DNA from: Rhizophagus clarus
Taxonomy: Eukaryota > Glomeromycota > Glomeromycetes > Glomerales > Glomeraceae
NCBI GenBank assembly: GCA_015698045.1
Contig: BLAL01000319.1
Span: forward strand, 1,240,001-1,304,000
Length of the DNA: 64,000 bases
Direction: 5' to 3'
Each line of letters starts with the position of its first letter. Positions within the stretch are counted from its first letter, which is position 1. Positions 12,511 through 23,890 of the stretch are shown here, one piece after another. The translations under genes and the position numbers were made by a program. A model generated the notes under the pieces. It had not been told where the DNA came from. It saw only the letters and a list, made by a program, of their open reading frames with translations, and did no database searches.

Positions 12511-12572
12511 GTGATTCTGTCGGTAAAATGATTGTCGGTGAAATGCTTGTCAGTAAAGTGATTGCCGGTGAG
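12511..12572. repeat. Degenerate 15-bp tandem repeat
   Basis: About four copies of TGATTGTCGGTGAAA with substitutions lie just before the stop of the 14465 gene. Confidence 0.6.
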
Positions 12573-12593
12573 TTAAATGAGGCCTGAATTTTA

Positions 12594-14465
12594 TTACAAA
12601 CTAATGATTTGAAGCTTTCTTAAATTATTTTGTGCATTTTCATAACCTTGTTCTGCAGATTTTTCATACCAATAAATTGCTTTATCCATGTCTTTCATAA
12701 TTCCATCTCCTTTTTCATACATCAAAGCAAGATTATATTGTGCTAGTTCATCACCTAAATCTGCAGCATTTTGATATAATTCAAATGCTTTTTGCTTATC
12801 AATTTCAGTTCCAATACCTTCATTATAACAATATCCTAATATCGTTACCCCGTCTAGATATCCCTTCTCAGCTGATTGCTTAAATAATTCAAATGCTTTA
12901 ATATAGTCTTTCTCAATGCCTTTTCCATTTTTATAACAAATACCAAGATTATACATAGCTCTTATATTTCCATTATTTGCGGCTTTTTCATACCAATAAA
13001 AAGCTTTTTTCAAATCTTTTTTAATCCCTAATCCACTTTCATAACAATAACCCATGCTATTTTGTCCAAAAATTAGACTATCATCAGCTGCTTTTTTATA
13101 ATATTCAAAAGCTAATTTTTCATTTCTCATAGTTCCACAACCATATCTATAACAATCACCAACAAAAAATTGAGCTAATGTATGATTTTTTTCTGATGCA
13201 CTAATAAACAAATTGAACGCTTTCTCATTATTTTCGCTTGTTGCAATTCCATAAAGGCTAAAACACCCAAGTAAAAAAATGGAGTTTGTACTAATTTGAT
13301 CATTTAACAACCAATTATATGTCTCTTGTATATTTATATTATGATCATTAAAATATTCAATGATTTTTTGTCTTACTAAGTTATACCCAAGTACTTCATT
13401 TACTAATTCATAAATAAAACCATTTGTTTCGTCAACTATCTTATTAAAATCTTTTTCAATTGAAAGAATACTTGATAATGTCTTAGAACCAATTTCCTCA
13501 TTTATATTTGGTTCTGGATTATTACTATTTGGCTGATTTATAAAATGCCTAAATAAATTTTCACGCAAATCTTTCGGTATAATTTTTTTATATGGATACA
13601 CTTTGTCCAAATATTCTTTAGAAGTTAAATTAAAGAAATTAATAAAAGGAATACATTGTTGTAAAGTATTCTTTAAAGTAATAAAATCATCTTTTGAATA
13701 ACTAGAAGGATCTGAAGGAAGTTCAGGATTTTGAGAAATACCCCATTTAAGCACTTGTTCCCAAACTTGAATAACATTCACTTTAATATTATCATGCTGA
13801 ATAAGAGAAATCAAGCAATTTTCTAAAAGTGAATTGAAATTGATTGAATTAAAAATTTTTTCTGGTTCTTTAGACATTAATTCAGTACAAAAATTTTGTA
13901 ATTTTAAGAAAGAATTACTCTCAAAACTTATTTTATATATCAAGTTAAAATTTTGTTCCATCCAATTTTTTTTATTTTCAATCAAAAAGGATTGTAAATG
14001 AGTGATTAATTCTTGAAGACTAAGTTCATTGGAAGCAACCAAAATTTTAATAATATCTGAAGTATCATATTCCTCTAAAGAAAATCTTCCTCCATAAATA
14101 TATCTAAAAAAAAAAATTGAGAAAATTTAAATATAAATTCTGTAAATTTAAATTTTTTTTTTTTTTTTCAAAAAAAGTCGATATAGTTAATAATTTTCTT
14201 ACCTTAAGATAATTTGAAAAATTTCGGGAGAAATATTTGGTAACTTAATATGCGTTAAAGTACTGTCAGCTTTCTTTTCATTAACATTGGTTGATAAAAT
14301 TCTTCGCAAATAAGGGGAACGATAATTTAAAATAACCATATGAGCATGAAAAATTTTTACATAAGTATTATCACCAACTTCGATGGTTATATCATAAAAT
14401 TTATTATCTTCTAAAATTTCAAGTAAATTTTGAGATAATTTTGGCAAAAATTTATTATCATACAT
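12594..14465 (-). CDS. BTB-BACK-Sel1 repeat protein
   Basis: Exons 14465-14203 and 14103-12594 (99-bp phase-2 intron, GTAAG/AG) encode 590 residues. BTB has a few private changes (GDNTYVKIFHAHM). BACK begins YIYGGRFSLEEYDTSDI and carries the family ENCLISLIQHD and VLKWGISQNPEL segments. Six Sel1-like repeats follow, such as MGYCYESGLGIKKDLKKAF and LGICYKNGKGIEKDY. The frame is intact from the conserved MYDNKFLPK start to TAG/TAA-bounded ends. It is an inferred adaptor protein like its paralogues. Upstream lie a partial family dyad element and remnants of the NTPase-like relic also seen before the 861 gene, so these two loci share an upstream ancestry. Confidence 0.92.
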
Positions 14466-14525
14466 TATGACCGACTTATCCTTGCGAAAAGTGAAAGAAA
14501 TGTAATGGATAAACCTAATGATTTA

Positions 14526-14556
14526 CTTGGTAAGTTTCGGAATATTTCGGGCCGAG
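14526..14556 (-). promoter_or_regulatory. BTB-family upstream element, shortened copy
   Basis: The plus strand reads ACTTGGTAAGTTTCGGAATA then TTTCGGGCCGA. The inner dyad is nearly complete but the distal GGTTTCGG half is gone. Confidence 0.55.
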
Positions 14557-14569
14557 CTTAACCTATACT

Positions 14570-14680
14570 CCTGATTTTTAGCAATCATGGATCGTACAAT
14601 TTGATCGGCCAATAATATTATGTAACGTGCAAAATGAAAATTTTGAGATCGGCGTAAAGATTTTTGCCGATATACATGTG
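14570..14680 (-). pseudogene. Decayed copy of the NTPase-like relic
   Basis: It aligns with 1000-1060 (ATTTGATCGGCCAATAA against ATTTGATTCGCCAATAA, and AAAATGAAAA). The frame is broken. It is identified only through the 960-1143 relic. Confidence 0.3.
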
Positions 14681-16572
14681 AAAAAGGTTAGTCAATTCAG
14701 TAGGAATAAAATTATGAAGAATCAAAATAACTAGTGTAAGACATGTGAAAGTGAATGTGTTATAGCTGAGGATAAATCAATGAAGATAATAGAACGAACA
14801 AAATGTGGTATGTCTGAGGCAAGAGATGAGGTGCTATTATTATCAGTAAAAGGGTATGTTTAGAGGAAATTTGTTTTAAATTAGAAAATGTGTAGGACAA
14901 AGTCAAAGCGTGAATTAGCGTCTTCTGAAATATTTGCATAAAAGTTTGTAGACGTGTATTAACCTGGTAATTATTTAAAGCAAATAGCTTTGTTGCGGTT
15001 TGAAATAAGATGTGATAATTTTTGTGAAATGATACCGGTAAAGGGCTAAAGTTGATCCAGTAAGACTGTGTGAGCATCTTAGCAAACTTGCGAAAATTTG
15101 ATCGATAATTGATAAATTGTTCCAAGAATAAAACCCATGGATTGTTGTAGAAAGATTATTGGACAATTAATAACAACAGAATCACGTGATTTACCAAAGT
15201 ATTATACTAGGCTACAAAATAAAATTTGGTTATTATTTTTGTTGAAATTCGCAGTTATATTTATAATCAATAAAAAAAAATTTTATTTTTTCTGAATTAG
15301 TAGAGACAATATTATAGTAAATTTAAATCACATCTTGGAGTAGTTATCAAAATTATTTATGCTTATTAGTGAGTAGTTAGAGATTGAATCAAGGGAAGAT
15401 TTGTTTAGTATCTTTTTAATTTAATTACATTTAATCACTAGAAAAAATAACGGTCCTATTCAGTCCTACTCGGTCCTATGTAACCAGTGCAGACTGTAGT
15501 CTCGGACACAACACAGTAGGACCAAGGTGAAGAATATGGCAAGTTTACACCACTGTACAAACTAAAAGCAGATTAACAGTTAATGGATAGTCTAACTATC
15601 CGGCCAATCAATTATTTTACTATTATTATATAGGTATCTAATAAGTTTTAAATAGATAATAACAAACAGTTATAAAATAATAAAATTGGTTTATATTCAT
15701 ATTATGGCCTTTTAAAGGCTACAGTCCAAAAAGATTGATGGTCTTCTTGTTATTTATAAAAATTGTTTAAGAAATGACCGTTTAGAGTTTGAAGTCTTTC
15801 GGTCAGTTTTTTGGCTTTAAAACTGAAAAGATTATAAGTCCCAGACCAAGTGACCATCTTTTCTAGTAATAGTATTTTTTTTTAAACATTAAATATAAAT
15901 AACTGCATAATCTTATGTTTAAAATAATAATGTATTATAAATGAGTTATCAAGTGGATACCATAATATGAGAATTAGAACTATGTCAATACTATCTCATT
16001 AAAAATACCATATTGAAAATATAAACATTCGGGCTTGTCATTTTAAGTTATTTGCCAAAAACTCAATAGTTGATCATGATTTTTTATTTAGAAGGATGGA
16101 AAGTTAAACAGAAAATTAATAAAAACCAGTATCTTACTTCAATAATTCAAAGAAAGTTAAATAATTATCAAAAATTAAATTATTTTATTATCAAAGTGCA
16201 ATTTTACTAATCATAGGTAACTCAGTAATTGCTATTAGAGTTATTTATGCGACTAAAATAAGTAAATAATTATATGAACTTTAATTATATTTTTCCATTT
16301 AAATTAACTGAACATACTATATAAAGTAATTAAGTTTATTTTATTAAGACTTAATTTTAAATGAAAAGTTAAATAATAAATACCATAATATTACAAATTG
16401 TTAATAAATATAACTCAACATACAGAATAATTATACAAATAAAGTAAAATTTTTTATACCCCTTCCTTAAATTTTCCTTTCTCTGTCATTGATTAGCGGT
16501 AGCTAGAAATGCTACAAAAATCATTTATGGTAAAATTTGCAGAAAAAGATGTCATTATTTGCATAAATTATT
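14681..16572. other. Intergenic with one unexplained minus-strand frame
   Basis: A 121-residue minus-strand frame at 15125-14760 has an aromatic and Leu/Gln-rich composition and no domain I recognise. It could be a fragment of the region before the RT domain of a LINE, but the resemblance is too weak to call. About 16195-16260 is the duplicated 3' flank shared with 5700-5770. Nothing else is seen. Confidence 0.4.
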
Positions 16573-18445
16573 TTATCGTAAATTATTGGTTTGAAGTCTT
16601 TCTAAATTATTTTTTGCATCTTCATATCCTTGATTTGCAGATTTATTATACCAATAAATTGCTTTATCCATGTCTTTCGTAACTCCTTCTCCATTTTCAT
16701 ACATTAAAGCAAGATTATATTGTGCAAATTCTTCTCCTAAATTTGCTGCATCTTGATACAACCCAAATGCTTTTTGTTTATCAATTTTAGTTCCAATACC
16801 ATAACTATAACAATACCCTAACGTCATTATTCCACTAGAATACCCTCTTTCAGCCGATTGCTGATACAATTCAAATGCTTTATTATGATCCTTTTTCGTA
16901 CCAATTCCATCTCTATAACAATTACCGAGATTATACATTGCTGTTATGTTTCCGTTATTTGCAGCTTTGTCATACCAATAAAAAGCTTTTTTAAAGTCTT
17001 CTTCAACACCTACTCCATTTCTATACCTATAACCAATATTTAATTGTGCTATTGCATAAGTATTATTAGCCGCTTTTTCATAATATTCAAAAGCTAATTT
17101 TTCATTTTTTATAGTTCCATACCCGTATTCATAACATTCACCAACAAAATATTGTGCTAATGCGTGATTTTTTTCTGATGCATTAATAAACAAGTTAAAT
17201 ACTTTCTCACTATTTTCACTTGTTATAATTCCATAATAATTAAAACATCCAAACAAAAAAATAGAACTTGTACTAATTTGATTATTTACTAACCAATTAT
17301 AAAACTCGTGTGTATTTATATTATGATCATTAAGATATTCGCCAACTTTCTGTTTTACTAAGTTAAATTCTTCATTGTTTACTAATTTATAAATAAAGTC
17401 ATTTATTTCATCAACTATCATATTAAAATCTTTTTCAATTGAAATATTTTTTTGTACACTTGATATTGTCTTAGAATCAATTTCCTTAGTTATATTTAGT
17501 CCTAGATTATTATTTAGCTGATCCATAAAATGTCTAAATAATTTTTCACGCAAATCTTTAGGTATAATTTTTTTATATGGATATACTTTGTCCAAATATT
17601 CTTTAGAAGTTAAATTAAAGAAATTAATAAACGGGATACATTGTTGTAGAGTATTCTTTAAAGTAATAAAATCATCTTTTGAATAACTAGAATGGCCTGA
17701 AGAAAGTTCAGGATTCTGTGCAATACCCCATTTAAGTACATGTTCCCAAACTTGAATAGTATTCATTTTAACGGTATCATGCTGAATAAGAGAAATCAAA
17801 CAATTTTCTGAGAGTGAATTGAAATCGATTGATTTAAAAATTTTTTCCGGTTCATTAGACATGAACTCAATACAAAAATTTTGTAATTCTAAGAAAGAAT
17901 TATTCTCAAAACTTGTTTTATATACCAAGTTAAAATTTTGTTCCATCCAATTTTTTTTATTTTCAATCAAAAATAATTGTAAATGAGTGATTAATTCTTG
18001 AAGATTAAGTTCATTTGAAACAACCAAAATTTTAATAATATCCGAAGTATCATATTCCTCTAAAGAAAGTCTTCCTCCATAAATGTACCTAAAAAATAGA
18101 TTACTGTAAAAATTAAATTTTTTTTTTTTTTTTTTTAAAAAAAAAGTCGTTATAATACAGTGTATTATTTTAGTTCACTTACCGTAAGACCATTTGAAAA
18201 ATTTCAGGAGAAATATTTGGTAACCTAATATGTGTCAAAATTCCGTCATTTTTCTTTTCATTGACATTGGTTGATAAAATTCTTCGCAAATAAGGGGAAC
18301 GATAATTTAAAATAACCATATGAGCACGAAAAATTTGTACGTAAGGGTCATTACCAACTTCAATGGTTATATCATAAAATTCATTATCTTTTAAAATTTC
18401 AAGTAAATTTTGTGATAATTTTGGTAAAAATTTATTATCGTACAT
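16573..18445 (-). CDS. BTB-BACK-Sel1 repeat protein
   Basis: Exons 18445-18183 and 18088-16573 (94-bp phase-2 intron) encode 592 residues. An in-frame ATG at 18508 would add 21 residues. I prefer 18445 because the MYDNKFLPK start and the leader GAAAGTCAGTTATA before it are conserved in paralogues, and the plus-strand copy has no ATG further upstream. BTB, BACK and six Sel1-like repeats are all present (for example IGYRYRNGVGVEEDFKKAF and LGYCYSYGIGTKIDKQKAF). It is very close to the 7924 gene in BACK and in both flanks, so the pair arose by segmental duplication. Confidence 0.92.
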
Positions 18446-18520
18446 TATAACTGACTTTCGATTTTCAACAAATAAAAGAAATGCAAGCTTTGTCAATTTG
18501 TTGTTCAATGGGATAAATTT

Positions 18521-18581
18521 ATTTGGTAAGTTTCATCGGAATCTTTGAAAATATTTCGGCCCGAAAAATACCGAAACCGAC
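18521..18581 (-). promoter_or_regulatory. BTB-family dyad upstream element
   Basis: It contains ATTTGGTAAGTTTCAT, then ATTTCGGCCCGAAAAATACC and GAAACCGA. The arrangement matches that upstream of the 7924 gene, and it lies about 76 bp before the ATG. Confidence 0.65.
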
Positions 18582-19887
18582 ATATCACAAATTCACTACA
18601 TGTGATTTTTGTGATGTATGAATTTTGATTTGTGGCTCAGTTTCGCGTGTAACATTTATCTCGAGAAAAAAAAAAATTATTTTATAATTTTTTATAATAA
18701 AGATAACTTCATTCACAGTTTATTATGTTTATTAAACAAATAAATTTTTAAAATAATTTCTAATTATACTGTTGTAGAAAATGCTGATTACTGTAAAGCT
18801 AGCTTGATAAAAATTAATATCTAAGCAAATCGATACCAGCAGCTTTGCTCAAACTTCCTAACCTTATATCGTTTAGCAAAAGTGTTTAAATCACGCCATA
18901 ATAAAAATAACAAATATAACTCAGTAATTTCATTTAAAAAAAGACTGTTTTCACAAATACTTAAGCAAAATTAATAAAAAAAAATTATTATGTATTCATA
19001 GTACTTGTTATATAACTCTTTTTAGTCACTTAATCTTACTTCAATTAAACTGAAGTACGACAAAATCTGCGTTTATCGTAAATTAAAATTGGTTACTGCT
19101 CTATAACAGCATTCTACACTCAAGTTCCAAAAATATTATTTTATGAAAAATAGAAGAGAGTCAAGAGATTTGCGATAGTCAACAAAAACAAATAAATTAA
19201 TATGAATGATTACACCACACAAGCCAGTCACGGAGGATGAAGAACCACGTTTACCGGGTATTTATTAATGGAATAGTAATTTGGAATTTAAACTTTTTAG
19301 ATATTCATTTTTTTAGTATGAAAGCAATATCGCAAGATTTCACTTACCACTATGCATTTTTTTTTTGTTTATCTGCGGAAGTAAATTATTGATGCAGTAA
19401 AAGACAATCATCTCTTGATTCGACGCTAAACTTAAAAACTTTAGTTAATTTATCATACATTAGACAATAAAAGGAGAAGCAACTGTTAACGTAATTAACG
19501 TAATTAACGTAATTAACGTAATTTGTCAATTTACGAATTAACTATTAAATTAATTAAAATTAATTAGTTTATTTAAAATTTATTGCACGTAGAATTTGCG
19601 TTTCAAATTATGGTAAGCATTAAGGAAATTCTTTAAAATACTTGTAAAATATCATAATCTAATTAATTCCTAAAAATAATGGAGTTTTTTTGAGTCTACA
19701 TAGATAATTTCTTCAGATTAATCATGGTTGACTTTCTCCACTTGTCGACAAGCTATAACCACGAATGTCCTTACATAATGCTTTGAAGTGGAAGCTGTTA
19801 TAAAATTTGCAATTTTATTTGGGAGGGCAGAGAACACGTGACACATATTGCGTACTTTGAAAAAAAAAATGTTTCAAAATACCAGAG
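18582..19887. other. Intergenic part of a duplicated BTB/P450 module
   Basis: About 18680-18995 matches about 8910-9170. About 19210-19780 matches the sequence between BTB relics and P450s at 43585-44000 and 47500-47890, sharing TTTTTTTGTTTAT(C/T)(T/C)G(C/T)G(G), TTACGAATTAA and AATCATGGTT(G/A)(A/G). No intact gene is present. Confidence 0.6.
19485..19523. repeat. 10-bp tandem repeat, about four units
   Basis: Perfect copies of AATTAACGTA lie in the duplicated intergenic region. The homologous segments at 43.7 and 47.7 kb lack the expansion. Confidence 0.9.
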
Positions 19888-20305
19888 CTTATTATCTTGA
19901 ATATTATCCTCATAACTCATGTGAGACAACAATTAAGACATGAAATTGATGAATTAGAAGATTACGACGTAGTATTGGAGGAGTATACCACCATAAACAT
20001 TGTATAAATACTTAAAGTGATGATGTTGGAGGTATTACTAGTCAGAAGGAACTAGATTGCAAATGTTAATTTTACGATAATGAAATATAAATATTATTAG
20101 ACTGTACTTCAATCCTAATGGATTTTACACTTTACGGGAGTATTAACAATCATAGAATTTTAATGTCCATCAAACTTAATAATTCATAGAAAATATGATA
20201 TTAAATCAGCTAATATGAATTTCCCATTAAAATATAAATATTGCCCTCTTATTCTTCATAGAGAATTAATCGTTAAGATTGGATCAAGAAAATTCTATAA
20301 ACGAA
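19888..20305 (+). pseudogene. Cytochrome P450 exon 2 relic
   Basis: It begins at the YYLGHYPEV region (CTTATTATCTTGAATATTAT). It continues through the LRQEF region (CAATTAAGACATGAAATTGA), the GGYDWPEGT region (CAGAAGGAACTAGATTGCAA), the FDPDRF region and the C-terminal KYDIE...LIVKI segment. Exon 1 and the heme loop are lost and stops are frequent. The open frame 20215-20421 is its 3' remnant plus flank. It shares derived sequence (AATACTTAAAGTGAT) with the 9178 relic, which suggests that part of the decay predates their duplication. Confidence 0.75.
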
Positions 20306-21371
20306 ATAAAAAATTATTTAAATATTTACAGTATGTATTTAATTGTGTCCCATTTATTGTTGACAAATTAAAATGTTGTTGCTTTCAAAATAAAAGACCA
20401 GACCAGAGAAGAAACAAGTGAGAGAATAAATTGCATTCCACCAGCATTCGCCGCCAATGCTTTAAATGCTGCTTTTTGTAAAAATAAACACGAATCAATA
20501 AGCTACTGCTACATGATAGGACAGAATAATTATTGTAAATTCTTTAAGAATTTTGGTAAATATAATTACCATATGATGTCCTAAGTTAGATAGATTTTAT
20601 TGCGTCACAGATATATCATTTAAATCAGATTCTTCACTTTCCTATCCTAACTAACCCTAACCTACTAACTAAAGCAATAAATAGCATCTGTAACCGAGTA
20701 ATCAATTTATCCAGATATTATTTTAGCTATGCTATTATAGGGCATCCTTAGGAGTATGGATCATAGAGCTGCGACCGGTAATTCTGGAAGGCAATAAAAT
20801 TTGGTCAAATTTACCAGTCCATCATATGTTATTAAACCATGCGAAACATTTGCTAAAATTGTAAGATTTCTTCTATTCTTTCTCTAGAATACTAAATATT
20901 TTGCACTGTCTTTCGATTATTTTTGAAAGTCATTACGAGATAAATAGAGTATAATAAAAAATCCTGAAAAACAAAATTTTCCAAATCTACATAATACACC
21001 CTAACTTATGATAAAGACCTATGATCATTATTATTGATTTGTTATTAAAAAAAAAAAAAAAATAAGAAACAAGAATGTGTATCGGAAGATTTGAATACAT
21101 AATTTTTTTATTTTAATTATTAAGTTGAGGCAATAAGGAGGTCAGCTAAGACATTATAGCTGTGTGTTTAATACAATATTTTAGTTTTTACTGTAACAAA
21201 CATTGCAAGTTTGTTTTCTTCCTCATATCTTACAAAATTTTAGTAAATCTTTTTGTGTTTAATTAAATTTATAGTGAATACTATGGGTTTTACATAAATT
21301 TATAATAAAATAGAAATATATAGTAATCAATACTATATAAACAATTTAAATATTAACATTCAAATAAATAT
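20306..21371. other. Intergenic, nothing recognised
   Basis: AT-rich sequence before the 3' end of the 23600 gene. No supportable gene or element. Confidence 0.5.
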
Positions 21372-23600
21372 CTAAATTAAAGTATATGATTCTAATTCAG
21401 CATATTTTTTATATAATTCATTTGCTTTGACTGTATTTATTTCAGTTCCTAAACCATATTGATAACAATGTCCAAGATCATATACTGCGATAATATAACC
21501 TTTTTCAGCCGCTTCTTTATATAGTTCAAATGCTTTAGTTTCATTTTTTTCAGTTCCTATTCCATATTGATAACAATATCCAAGGTCATATTTTGAAATA
21601 ATATGACCTTTCTCAGCAGCTTCATTATATAATTCAAATGCATTAATTTCACTCTTTTCAGTTCCTATTCCATGTTGATAACAATATCCAAGATTATATG
21701 TTGGCTCAATATAACCCTTCTCTGCCGCCTCTTTATATAATTTGAATGCTTTATTTTCATTTATTTCAGTTCCTATTCCGTGTTGATAGCATTTTCCAAG
21801 ATCATATTTTGAAATAATATGACCTTTTTCAGCTGCCTCTTTATATAATTCAAATGCTTTAGTTTCATTTATTTCAGTTCCTATTCCATAATTATAACAA
21901 CATCCAAGGTCATATTTTGAAATAATATGACCTTTTTCTGCTGCTGTTTTATATAATTTAAATGCTTTTATTTCATTTTTTTCAGTCCCTATTCCATGTT
22001 GATAACAATATCCAAGATTATATGTTGGTTCAATGTAACCTTTTTCAGATGCTTCTTTATATAATTCAAATGCTTTAACTTCATTTTTCTCAATTCCAAT
22101 CCCATTTTGATAACAATATCCAAGATTATGTACTGATCTAAAATAACCTTTTTCGGCTGCCTCTTTATATAATTCAACTGCCTTAACTTCATTTTTTTCA
22201 GTTCCAATCCCATGCTGATAACAATATCCAAGATAGTTTATTGAATCAATATGCCCTTTTCCGGCTACTTCTTTATAAAATTCAAATGCTTTTGTTTCAT
22301 TTTTTTCAGTTCCTATCCCATGTTGATAACAATACCCAAGATTATATGTTGGTTCAATATAACCTTTTTCAGCTGCTTCTTTGTATAATTCAAAAGTTAT
22401 AATTTCATTTTTTGCAGTACCAATCCCTTGTTGGTAGCAATATCCAAGATTTTGTATTGAAATAATATGACCTTTTTCAGCTGCTTCTTTATATAATTCA
22501 AATGCTTTAATTTCATTTTTCGCAGTTCCAATCCCATGTTGAAAACAATATCCAAGGTTGTGTATTGAGTGAATTTGTCCTTTTTCAGCTGCTTCTTTAT
22601 ATAATTTAAATGCTTCGAATTCATTTATTTTTGTTCCTATTCCATGTTGATGACAATATCCAAGACTATTTATTGATTTTATGTAACCTTTCTCAGCTGA
22701 TTTCTTATATAATTTAAATGCTTTAACCTCATTTATCTCGGTCCCTATTCCATAATTATAACAACATCCAAAATAATGTATTGATTTAATATAACCTTTT
22801 TCAGCTGCTTTTTTATAAGATTCGAATGCTTTAATTTCATTTATTTCAGTTCCTATTCCATATTGATAACAATAACCAAGATCATACAATGAAATTATAT
22901 GTCCTTTTTTAGCAGCTACTTCATATAGTTCAAATGCTTTAATTTCATTTTTTTCAGTTCCTATTCCATAGTAATAGCATTCTCCAAGATTATACATGGA
23001 ATCAATATTATCACTTTTCTTAACTACACTTTTGTAGTAAGATTCAAATGCTTTAATTTCACTTTTTTCAGTTCCTATTCCGTGTTGATAACAATAACCA
23101 AGATCATATAATGAAGAGATATGGCCTTTGTCAGCTGCTTCTTTATATAATTCAAATGCTTTTGTTTCATTTTTTTCAGTTCCTATTCCATTATAATAGC
23201 ATTCTCCAAAATTATAAATTGAATCAATATGACCCTTTTCAGCTTCTTTTTTATAAAATTCAAATGCTTTAATTTCAATTATTTCATGTTGGCAACAATT
23301 TCCAAGATATCGTATATCAGGAGCTTCAGCTAAAGGTAATATTTCAAAAGAATTTTGTTCATTTTCGCTCACACGATCACTAAAGTTGTTAATTTTTAGC
23401 TGTTGTTTAGATTGTGATTTTGCATGATCTGGTGCTTCAGAACACTTTTTGTCAAGATGAGATTGCATTCGTTCGGGAACAGCTCGTTTAAAATCTTTTA
23501 AACAGTATTTACATTGTACAGGAGGATGTGAATCATTACATCTACTTTTAGTAATATAATGTTCCCAAACGGGACCCTTTTTTCTCTCTTTCCTTATCAT
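21372..23600 (-). CDS. BED zinc finger fused to 18 Sel1 repeats
   Basis: A single-exon frame of 742 residues. Residues 9-53 form a BED-type finger with C30, C33, H48 and C53 (C-x2-C-x14-H-x4-C) preceded by GPVWEHYI, the form found at the N-terminus of hAT transposases. A polar linker (54-96) follows. Residues 97-738 are 18 Sel1 repeats of 36 residues each, with consensus LGYCYQHGIGTEKNEIKAFE then LYKEAAEKGHI. There is no DDE/hAT core, BTB or membrane segment. BED fingers bind DNA and Sel1 arrays bind proteins, so a nuclear scaffold or regulator is inferred. The start is the first ATG and is needed to include the finger. The repeats are far more uniform than in the BTB-Sel1 genes, pointing to recent internal expansion. 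Confidence 0.88.
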   Translation of the reverse strand: MIRKERKKGPVWEHYITKSRCNDSHPPVQCKYCLKDFKRAVPERMQSHLDKKCSEAPDHAKSQSKQQLKINNFSDRVSENEQNSFEILPLAEAPDIRYLGNCCQHEIIEIKAFEFYKKEAEKGHIDSIYNFGECYYNGIGTEKNETKAFELYKEAADKGHISSLYDLGYCYQHGIGTEKSEIKAFESYYKSVVKKSDNIDSMYNLGECYYYGIGTEKNEIKAFELYEVAAKKGHIISLYDLGYCYQYGIGTEINEIKAFESYKKAAEKGYIKSIHYFGCCYNYGIGTEINEVKAFKLYKKSAEKGYIKSINSLGYCHQHGIGTKINEFEAFKLYKEAAEKGQIHSIHNLGYCFQHGIGTAKNEIKAFELYKEAAEKGHIISIQNLGYCYQQGIGTAKNEIITFELYKEAAEKGYIEPTYNLGYCYQHGIGTEKNETKAFEFYKEVAGKGHIDSINYLGYCYQHGIGTEKNEVKAVELYKEAAEKGYFRSVHNLGYCYQNGIGIEKNEVKAFELYKEASEKGYIEPTYNLGYCYQHGIGTEKNEIKAFKLYKTAAEKGHIISKYDLGCCYNYGIGTEINETKAFELYKEAAEKGHIISKYDLGKCYQHGIGTEINENKAFKLYKEAAEKGYIEPTYNLGYCYQHGIGTEKSEINAFELYNEAAEKGHIISKYDLGYCYQYGIGTEKNETKAFELYKEAAEKGYIIAVYDLGHCYQYGLGTEINTVKANELYKKYAELESYTLI
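21386..22360 (-). repeat. Higher-order 324-bp repeat within the Sel1 array
   Basis: The last nine Sel1 units form three blocks of three. The variant PTYNLGYCYQHG opens units 10, 13 and 16. Its DNA (CCAAGATTATATGTTGG on the plus strand) occurs at 21688, 22012 and 22336, exactly 324 bp apart. Confidence 0.85.
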
Positions 23601-23853
23601 TTTGATATCGTTTATTATTGTTTAACAATAAAAAAAAAAGTAATAAATTTATTAAAAAAATAAAAAAAAAATGAATTAAATTATAAATAATTAATATTAA
23701 TAAACTACAAAAAATTTTTGCAAGAAACGGATGATTATATAAAAAATTGCAACTTGGTACTAGGTAAAATAAGGAAATTTGGTAATATTTTTATTAACCT
23801 ATAATTAAAAATTGTTAATTAACCGGTTTCTTTATTGGCCAAAATTTTATATA

Positions 23854-23890
<37 letters not shown>

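Noticed and set aside
14760-15166. Overlapping minus-strand frames as a LINE fragment
   Set aside because: The resemblance to the region before the RT domain is too weak to support without a search.
18446-18508. An N-terminal extension of 21 residues on the 18445 gene
   Set aside because: The upstream ATG is not shared by paralogues, whereas the MYDNKF start and its leader are.
21372-23600. CRISPR-like array from the regular 108-bp repeats
   Set aside because: The repeats encode a continuous Sel1 protein array with no spacers.
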